DNA of 64,000 bases from JAGRGG01 sp965217265 (GTDB taxonomy: Bacteria > Pseudomonadota > Alphaproteobacteria > Geminicoccales > Geminicoccaceae): assembly GCA_965217265.1 (NCBI GenBank), contig CBDCHP010000004.1, positions 62,001-126,000 on the forward strand. The letters run 5' to 3'. Below, one piece after another: positions 58,435-64,000 of this stretch. How positions within the stretch are numbered: the stretch's first letter is position 1; each line of letters starts with the position of its first letter. The notes beneath the pieces were generated by a model, which saw only the letters and a list, made by a program, of their open reading frames with translations, was not told where the DNA came from and did not search any database. A program made the translations under genes and the position numbers.

Positions 58435-58747
58435 GCGCCTCCCTTGATTATTACCGAACGCTTGCCGCGTTCTTTATGCGTCACGCACCAAAGCGTGCTA
58501 GCGCCGTTCTCTCGGAGCGCCTACCGCGTGAAAAGGCCAGTTGTTCAAGCACCTATTCAACCAAAAGCATTAGTCTAGCAGAGCCGGAACGACGGAAAAT
58601 GTGGCCGATTGAACAGGAATGATCAAATAAAATTTTGGGCGGGCCCCACGGATCAGGGCCCGAACGGCTTTTGCCCCTGCGCCCGGCCGGCTTCGACGTT
58701 GAACGCGGCATCGGCTCTGCACCGACGCCGCGTTCAAGCGATCAAGC
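58435..58747. other. Intergenic region upstream of sugar ABC operon and downstream of PAS gene
   Basis: 313 bp with no gene. It contains two inverted repeats. The first, 58640-58662, is described separately as a terminator. The second, 58699-58737, has an 11-bp perfect stem TTGAACGCGGC/GCCGCGTTCAA placed 10 bp after the PAS gene stop. The AT-rich middle (58545-58640) probably holds the promoter of the sugar ABC operon. Confidence 0.5.
58640..58662 (-). terminator. Probable intrinsic terminator of the PAS gene
   Basis: A perfect 7-bp stem CGGGCCC/GGGCCCG with a 9-nt loop is followed on the minus strand by GCCCAAAATTTTATTTG. It lies 86 bp after the stop of the PAS/chemoreceptor gene, reading toward the sugar ABC operon promoter. 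Confidence 0.55.
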
Positions 58748-60481
58748 TTACCCCGCCTTGGCGCGCGACGCCGGCTTGGCCTCGGTGCCGCCCAGGCGCT
58801 CGCTCATCTGGGCGGCACGGTCGGTGGCGGCGCGGGTGTCGTTGGCGAGCTTCTTCACTTCCTGGGCGACGACCGCAAAGCCCTTGCCGGCCTCGCCGGC
58901 GCGGGCGGCCTCGATCGTGGCGTTGAGGGCGAGCAGGTTGGTCTGCTCGGCGATCTTGCCGATCGTGCCGACGATCTCGGCCATCTGCCCGAGCGTGTCC
59001 TTCATCTCCGCTTGCATCTTCGCCTCGGCCTTTTCCTTCTCGCGCGTACCACGAACCTGCTGGGTAATATCGGTGGCAAACTTCACGATCTTATAGGCCC
59101 TGCCGTTCGGATCGAAGACCGGGTTGTAGGACGCTTGGATCCAGACTTCGCGCCCGTTCTTGTCGAGGCGCTTATATTCTCCGTTGTCGAACGTGCCCTG
59201 CTTCAACTTGGTCCAAAACGTGTTGTAGGCCGACGACTTGACGTGCTCGGGCTCGACAAAGATGCTGTGGTGCCGCCCCTTGATCTCGTCCAACTGGTAC
59301 CCGAGCGTGCGCAAGAAGTTCTCATTCGCCGTCAGAACGTTGCCGTCGGTATCAAACTCGATCACCGCCTGCGACCGGTCGATCGAGTTCAACTTGCCTT
59401 CGTCTTCGGTGGTCTTGGACTTGGTAGCGGTGATGTCGGCCGATATGGCAACGAAGTTGCTCACCTTGCCGCCGGCATCGAAAACCGGATCAATAAGCAG
59501 TGATACCCAGTATCCTTGGCCATTCTTGGTGTAATTGAGGATTTCTTCGTTGATCGGTTTGTTGGCGGCAAGCGCTTCGCGGATGCGTCGGACGGTCTCG
59601 GGTTTGGTATCCGACCCTTGCAAAACGTCGCCCGGCTTGCGGCCCCGAACTTCCTCGAAGGTGTAACCGGTCAGCTTAACAAAGCCGGGATTGACGTACT
59701 CGGTCAAGCCTTGTGCGTCGGTGATGAGGACGGCGCTGCTGGTGTTGTCGGCCACGAACGAGAGCCGCCGCGTCTTCTCGCGCTGGGCGACCTCGGCCGT
59801 CACGTCGCGCAGGAAGGCGGTGTAGAGCTTGCGGCCGTCGTCGAGCACGACCCGCGAGAGCGACAAGCTGCCCCAGACGACGTTGCCGTCCTTGCGGTGG
59901 ATCTCGACCTCGCGGTGCGTGCCGACGATCTTGTCCTCGCCGGTGCGGCGGTTGCGATCGACGAGGCCGTCGTGGTTGCCGCGGAGCGTCGGCGGGACCA
60001 GCATCTTGACGTTCTGGCCAATCACCTCGTCGCGGCCGTAGCCCCACAAGCGCTCGGCCGCCTTGTTGAAGAAGGTGACGGTGTTGTTCTCGTCGATGGT
60101 GACGACGGCGTCCAGCGCCTGTTCCAGCGTCTGGTCGATGATCTGCCGCGCCTCGCGCTCGGCGGTGATGTCGCGGACGAAGGCGGTGTAGGCGGGCTTG
60201 CCCTTGGACGTCTCGATCTTCGACACGGACAGGCCGCACCAGCAGTTCGTGCCGTCCTGGCGCTCGATCTTGATCTCGCGGCCCGCGCCGTCGAGCATGG
60301 CGGTCGGCACGAGGCAATTGACGTTGCGGCCCAGCACGTCCTCGCGCTTCAAGCGCCACAGGCGTTCGGCCGCACCGTTGAAGAAGGTGACGAGGTTGTT
60401 CTCGTCGATGCTGACGACGGCGTCGATCGCCTGCTCGATCGCCTGCTTGACGTCGTTCTGGGAGGACTTGAAGAACCGCAT
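58748..60481 (-). CDS. Soluble chemoreceptor-like protein with four PAS domains
   Basis: 577 residues from ATG 60481 (MRFFKSSQNDVKQ), with no membrane segment. PAS 1 and 2 (about 15-120 and 120-245) are near duplicates (AIDAVVSIDENNLVTFFNGA and ALDAVVTIDENNTVTFFNKA). PAS 3 (about 250-370) has LTEYVNPGFVKLTGYTFEEV. PAS 4 (about 375-495) has VLTANENFLRTLGYQLDEIK. The end holds the MCP signalling tip IAEQTNLLALNATIEAARAG with FAVVAQEVKKLANDT, but only a short stretch of the receptor coiled coil. It resembles aerotaxis or energy receptors that sense redox through flavin or haem. It is 102 bp downstream of the TRAP permease gene on the same strand. Confidence 0.9.
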   Translation of the reverse strand: MRFFKSSQNDVKQAIEQAIDAVVSIDENNLVTFFNGAAERLWRLKREDVLGRNVNCLVPTAMLDGAGREIKIERQDGTNCWCGLSVSKIETSKGKPAYTAFVRDITAEREARQIIDQTLEQALDAVVTIDENNTVTFFNKAAERLWGYGRDEVIGQNVKMLVPPTLRGNHDGLVDRNRRTGEDKIVGTHREVEIHRKDGNVVWGSLSLSRVVLDDGRKLYTAFLRDVTAEVAQREKTRRLSFVADNTSSAVLITDAQGLTEYVNPGFVKLTGYTFEEVRGRKPGDVLQGSDTKPETVRRIREALAANKPINEEILNYTKNGQGYWVSLLIDPVFDAGGKVSNFVAISADITATKSKTTEDEGKLNSIDRSQAVIEFDTDGNVLTANENFLRTLGYQLDEIKGRHHSIFVEPEHVKSSAYNTFWTKLKQGTFDNGEYKRLDKNGREVWIQASYNPVFDPNGRAYKIVKFATDITQQVRGTREKEKAEAKMQAEMKDTLGQMAEIVGTIGKIAEQTNLLALNATIEAARAGEAGKGFAVVAQEVKKLANDTRAATDRAAQMSERLGGTEAKPASRAKAG

Positions 60482-60583
60482 GAATCTCGCCCGTGCTGGT
60501 GAATGCACGGCCGGTGTACCATGTTAGGAATGAAGACTTCGTTAATTACCTAACATGTGATGCGCTATCATCCGATCAAACGT

Positions 60584-61888
60584 CTAACGCCCGGTGATGC
60601 CCGGAAAGATCAGCAGGATCGCCAGCGCCAGGAGTTGCAGGCAGATGAAGGGGACGAGCGAGCGGAAGATGTCGCCCAAGGAGATCTCGGGGGGAGCGAC
60701 GCTCTTCAGGTAGAAGGCGGCCGGGCCGAAGGGCGGGGTGAGGAACGAGACCTGCATGTTCATCGCGAACAGGACGCCGAACCAGACCGGGTCGTAGCCG
60801 AGCTTCTCCACGATCGGGACGAAGATCGGCATGCACAGAAGCGCGATGCCGACCCAGTCGAGGAAGGCGCCCAATACCAGGAGGATCAACTGCATCGTCA
60901 AGATAATGACGATCGGCGTGTCGGAGATGCCGGTGAGCAGGGTCTCGACGAAGTCGATCCCGCCCATCAGGTTGAAGACGCCGATGAGCGCCGAAGCGCC
61001 GATGCCGATCCAGACGATCATGCCGCAGGTCGACAGCGTGCGAAGGGCGGCGTCCTTCAACAGCCCCCACGAGAACTCGCCGCGCACGATCGTCGAGAGG
61101 ATGACGCCGCCGGCACCGATCGCGGAGGCCTCGGTCACCGAGGCGATGCCGCCGTAGATCGAGCCCAAGACGAAGGCGACGACGATGAGCGGCAGGATCA
61201 GGCCCCTGAGCTTGGCGAGGTTCTCCTTGGTCGACGGCTGGTCGCCGGCGGCCTCGGGCGCCATCGAAGGATCCAGGTAGCAGCGGATCAAGACGTAGGT
61301 CGCGTAGAAGGAGGCCAGCATGAAGCCGGGGATGAAGGCGGCGGTGAATAGTTCGCCGATCGAGACGTTGGCGGTGAGGCCGTAGATGATCAGCACGATG
61401 GACGGCGGGACCATCGTGCCGAGGGCGCCGCTGGCGACGACCGTGCCGATGGCGAGGTTGCGATCGTAGCCGAGGCGGAGCATCTGCGGCAGGGCCAGAA
61501 GCCCCAATAGCACGATCTCGCCGCCGATGATGCCCGACATTGCGGCCAGGATCACGGCGACGAGGATGGTCTGGAGGGCGACGCCGCCCCTGATCCGGCC
61601 GCCGACGATCTTCATGGCATCAAACAGGTCGCGGGCGATGCCCGAACGATCCAGAACCGAGGCCATGAGGACGAACATCGGCACCGAGACGAAGACGAAC
61701 GACGAGACGAACGAGTAGATGCGGCTGGTGATGAGGGGTATGGCCATCGGCCCGAACCAGCCGAGCGCGAAGGTGAGCGCGACCAAGGCGGTGACGAAGG
61801 CGAGCGGAATGCCGGTCAGGAGGAGACCGATCAAGAGCGCGAACATCAAGAACGTGCCGTACTCGATCCCGAGCGCGGAGAGGTCCAT
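60584..61888 (-). CDS. dctM: TRAP transporter large permease DctM
   Basis: 434 residues with twelve hydrophobic segments. DctM family motifs include LTGIPLAFVTALVALTFALG, SVPMFVLMASVLDRSGIARD, GSGALGT-type ASGALGTMVPPSIVLIIYGL and PTIPPS-like regions, LDWVGIALLCMPIFVPIVEK and NMQVSFLTPPFGPAAFYLKS. It drives substrate uptake with a sodium or proton gradient. It starts 3 bp after dctQ. Confidence 0.94.
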   Translation of the reverse strand: MDLSALGIEYGTFLMFALLIGLLLTGIPLAFVTALVALTFALGWFGPMAIPLITSRIYSFVSSFVFVSVPMFVLMASVLDRSGIARDLFDAMKIVGGRIRGGVALQTILVAVILAAMSGIIGGEIVLLGLLALPQMLRLGYDRNLAIGTVVASGALGTMVPPSIVLIIYGLTANVSIGELFTAAFIPGFMLASFYATYVLIRCYLDPSMAPEAAGDQPSTKENLAKLRGLILPLIVVAFVLGSIYGGIASVTEASAIGAGGVILSTIVRGEFSWGLLKDAALRTLSTCGMIVWIGIGASALIGVFNLMGGIDFVETLLTGISDTPIVIILTMQLILLVLGAFLDWVGIALLCMPIFVPIVEKLGYDPVWFGVLFAMNMQVSFLTPPFGPAAFYLKSVAPPEISLGDIFRSLVPFICLQLLALAILLIFPGITGR

Positions 61889-61891
61889 GCG

Positions 61892-62482
61892 CTAACGCTC
61901 CTTCTTCAAGCGCACGCCGCGCGCGTAGTTGATCGCCAGGATCAGGAACTGCACCGCCATCACGACGAGGACGATGAACAAGAACAGCTTGAGGAGCGCC
62001 GGGTAGACGGGATCCCAGGCGCTGCCGGAGGTCTCCAGGCGGATGCCGCCGCCTGGGGCGAAGACGGCGCGGCTGGCGACCTCCCAGGCGGCGTAGGCGA
62101 GGAGGCAGGATGCCGCGAACGTCACGATCGAGATGACGACGTCGAGGACGCGCCGCGCCTTGGGCGGTACCATGTCGTAGAGGAGGACGACGCGGATGTG
62201 GCGGTCGCGGGCGACGCAGTAGAGCCCGCCGAAGACGAAGGACGTCGCGGTGAGGAAGATCGCGGTCTCGTGCGCCCAGATGGTCGGCGCATTGAAGCCG
62301 TAGCGCACGACGACCTCGAAGAGGAGGATCGCCATCGAGACGAGGATGGCGATCGCGAAGACGATTCCTAAGCGGTCGATGGCCCGCCCGAGAAGGCCCG
62401 CCTCCGGGATGGCGCCCTCCGGCTCGTCGAGATCGCCCGCCGCGTCGGGTGCCGGCGCTTCATGCTCGGTTCTGGTCGGCAT
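61892..62482 (-). CDS. dctQ: TRAP transporter small permease DctQ
   Basis: 196 residues from ATG 62482 (MPTRTEHEAPAPDA). Four membrane helices follow an acidic N-terminal tail. It has VVVRYGFNAPTIWAHETAIF and LGGLYCVARDRHIRV-type family sequence (here FGGLYCVARDRHIRVVLLYD). It connects the binding protein and DctM in the membrane. It is 52 bp after dctP. Confidence 0.92.
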   Translation of the reverse strand: MPTRTEHEAPAPDAAGDLDEPEGAIPEAGLLGRAIDRLGIVFAIAILVSMAILLFEVVVRYGFNAPTIWAHETAIFLTATSFVFGGLYCVARDRHIRVVLLYDMVPPKARRVLDVVISIVTFAASCLLAYAAWEVASRAVFAPGGGIRLETSGSAWDPVYPALLKLFLFIVLVVMAVQFLILAINYARGVRLKKER

Positions 62483-62534
62483 TCTAACCCCCTCCAACGA
62501 GAAGGGGCGGACCTTAGCCCGCCCCTTCGTCCCG

Positions 62535-63557
62535 TCACTGGCTCTGCATCAGGCCCTTGTCTTGCAGGTAGGCCGTCAACGTGTCGTAGACCTTCTGCGC
62601 GTTCTCGGACTTCTCCGCTACCTTCTGCCACTCGCCTTGCGCGATCTTGCGGAACTTGGCGCGCTCCTCGTCGGACCAGTCGTGGATGGTGATGTCGCCC
62701 TTGGCCTCGGCCTCCTCGACCGCCTTTTGATCGGCCTCGGCCAGGGTCTTGACCTGGAGTTGAGCGAATTCCTTGACGCTCTCGGTGAGGGCGGTCTTCA
62801 AGTCGTCCGGCAGCTCGTCCCACTCGGCCTTGTTCATCGACACCTCGACGAGCGGCATCGAGTGGAAGCCCGGGTAGACCGGGTTCTTGGCGATGTCGTG
62901 CAGCCCTTGCGCCTGATTGGTCGAGAACACCGAGTAGTCGGCGGCGTCGATCACGCCCTTGTCGAGCGAGGTGTAGACTTCCGAGCCCGGCAGGTTGACC
63001 GGCGAGGCGCCGGCGGCGGCGAAGACCGACTGGACCAGCCCTTCGGGTGCCCGCATCTTCAGGCCGTTGAGATCGTCGACCCCGTCCAAGGGCACCTTGG
63101 AGACGAGCGACTCCAGGCCGGGCGTGGTGGCGCCGATGAACTCCAGCCCGTAGGGGTTGAGCATCTCGTTCATCAACTCGTTGCCGCCGCCCTCGTCCAT
63201 GAAGTCGAACATCTCCTGCGGGTCCGACCACGCGCCAACCGGGTTGGCGATCAGGCCGAACGCCGGGTCGCGGCCGGCGAAGTAGCTGGTGTCGGTGATG
63301 TGGCCGTCGATGATCCCGGCCGCGACCGCGTCCAACGTCTCGTTGTGCTCGACGATCGAGCCGACCGGCAGCAGTTCGATCGTGATCCGGCCGTCGGTCT
63401 TGTCCTCGACCGTCTCGGTCCACTGCTGCTGCAAGACGAAGTTCGGATTGCCCGACGGGTCGGACGACTGGAACTTGAAGCTATAGTCCTGGGCAAAGGC
63501 GGCGCTTGAGAGCGCGACGAGGGCGGCAGCACCCAGAAGGGGCGTGAAGCGCGACAT
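62535..63557 (-). CDS. dctP: TRAP transporter substrate-binding protein DctP
   Basis: 340 residues with a signal peptide (LVALSSAAFAQD). DctP features include FKFQSSDPSGNPNFVLQQQW, DGRITIELLPVGSIVEHNET, GLKMRAPEGLVQSVFAAAGA with the conserved carboxylate-binding Arg, and GSEVYTSLDKGVIDAADYSV. The ligand is probably a carboxylate, possibly aromatic or amino acid-derived, and not definable here. It is first in the dctP-dctQ-dctM operon. Confidence 0.93.
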   Translation of the reverse strand: MSRFTPLLGAAALVALSSAAFAQDYSFKFQSSDPSGNPNFVLQQQWTETVEDKTDGRITIELLPVGSIVEHNETLDAVAAGIIDGHITDTSYFAGRDPAFGLIANPVGAWSDPQEMFDFMDEGGGNELMNEMLNPYGLEFIGATTPGLESLVSKVPLDGVDDLNGLKMRAPEGLVQSVFAAAGASPVNLPGSEVYTSLDKGVIDAADYSVFSTNQAQGLHDIAKNPVYPGFHSMPLVEVSMNKAEWDELPDDLKTALTESVKEFAQLQVKTLAEADQKAVEEAEAKGDITIHDWSDEERAKFRKIAQGEWQKVAEKSENAQKVYDTLTAYLQDKGLMQSQ

Positions 63558-63702
63558 AGATTGTCTCCCTGAGATCGGTGAACCGCCCGAAGCCGTTTCG
63601 GCGCGGCCGTGACTTCTTGACCTCGACCACTAGACGCAAACGCACCGTCTTGTCGAGGCGCTAGCAGGCGTGGCCGTACCGGTTGGCGTGGGCGCGCGCG
63701 CC

Positions 63703-64000
63703 TTACTGGGCGCGCGCGCAGGGATGAACCTCGACCGTCAGGTGGGCGAGGCCGGCGCCGGCGAGCTTCGCCTTGTAGTGCGCCGGTGCCTCTGGGTGCT
63801 CGGCGACGAGGGCGACGATCGCCGCGACGTGGCCGGGTCCGACCCGCCAGAGGTGCAGGTCGGCGACGCGATCGCCATTCACCTCAAGCGTCGAGCGGAT
63901 CTGCTCGGCCAGCGTCCTGTCGGGCACCGTGTCGAGGAGGACGGCACCGGCGCCGCGCAGCAGCCCCCACGACCAGCGGGCGATGACGACGCTCCCGACG
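63703..64000 (-). CDS. Cation diffusion facilitator C-terminus (DmeF-like, partial)
   Basis: 99 codons visible; the gene enters from the right window edge. The end of the last membrane helix (VGSVVIARWSWGLLRGAGAV) and the cytoplasmic domain (LLDTVPDRTLAEQIRSTLEV, DRVADLHLWRVGPGHVAAIV, HLTVEVHPC) match the Co/Zn exporter DmeF subgroup of CDF proteins. It exports divalent metals against protons. The N-terminal 200 or so residues are outside the window. The 145 bp between it and dctP hold no gene. Confidence 0.87.
   Translation of the reverse strand, partial: VGSVVIARWSWGLLRGAGAVLLDTVPDRTLAEQIRSTLEVNGDRVADLHLWRVGPGHVAAIVALVAEHPEAPAHYKAKLAGAGLAHLTVEVHPCARAQ

Noticed and set aside
58699..58737. 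Sixth copy of the palindromic element
   Set aside because: It starts with TTGAACGC, but the stem is only 39 bp overall and lacks the GC block and poly-pyrimidine tract.

Overview
The window is GC-rich chromosomal DNA of a heterotrophic alphaproteobacterium. Several arrangements look Rhodospirillales-like: an ArsR-methyltransferase regulator coupled to metF, a GST-queG-SDR block, and a tandem cytochrome c gene divergent from kdsB-pheA. Genus cannot be decided from the sequence. Most coding DNA is intact housekeeping and transport genes packed into operons with 1-20 bp overlaps.

Layout. 1-9 kb: a lipoprotein alpha-carbonic anhydrase (cut by the window edge), a DUF1264 lipoprotein, arfB, a wrecked phnX, an AI-2E permease, an MFS transporter, and a metF operon led by a fused ArsR-methyltransferase regulator with a palindrome upstream. 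9-10.6 kb: mlaA-mlaC (outer-membrane lipid asymmetry). 10.6-16.4 kb: a gene graveyard. It holds a truncated acyl-CoA synthetase/GNAT gene fused to a norQ stub, fragments of norB, norC, nosR and a Crp/Fnr regulator (relics of denitrification), a broken HD hydrolase, and a sorbosone dehydrogenase/DUF2231 pair each stopped by an in-frame TAG. 16.5 kb: tRNA-Ser(CGA). 17.5-24.2 kb: a gamma-glutamyltransferase plus peptide ABC importer operon. 24.6-26.5 kb: a GDSL autotransporter behind an AT-rich region. 26.7-36.8 kb: SDR, queG, GST, a metallo-hydrolase, a DUF4139 protein, a dimethylglycine/sarcosine dehydrogenase, a SleB hydrolase, pheA and kdsB. 36.9-46.2 kb: a two-domain cytochrome c, yejABEF and a frameshifted kup. 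46.5-51.7 kb: a PRC-barrel protein, moaB, a family-4 uracil-DNA glycosylase, a TPR protein and ispE. 51.7-55.3 kb: tRNA-Gln(TTG), whose 3' end is overlapped by a 1174-residue SF1 helicase-PLD nuclease. 55.6-64 kb: a FrcBCA-like sugar ABC operon, a soluble four-PAS chemoreceptor-like protein, a TRAP transporter and the end of a CDF metal exporter.

Three things stand out. (1) Five copies of a roughly 150-bp palindromic intergenic element sit directly at gene 3' ends. Their arms carry opposite-facing GC/poly-pyrimidine blocks like bidirectional terminators, and the terminal TGAACGC supplies the stop codon of the flanking gene in four copies. (2) The tRNA-abutting helicase-PLD gene has the architecture described for single-gene (type II) Mokosh anti-phage systems. 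(3) There is a traceable denitrification graveyard in which even the NorC haem motif is mutated.

The lifestyle suggested is uptake of peptides, sugars, organic acids and methylated amines, with respiratory NO reduction lost at this locus. Several isolated frameshifts (kup, PRC-barrel) could be assembly errors and are marked as such.
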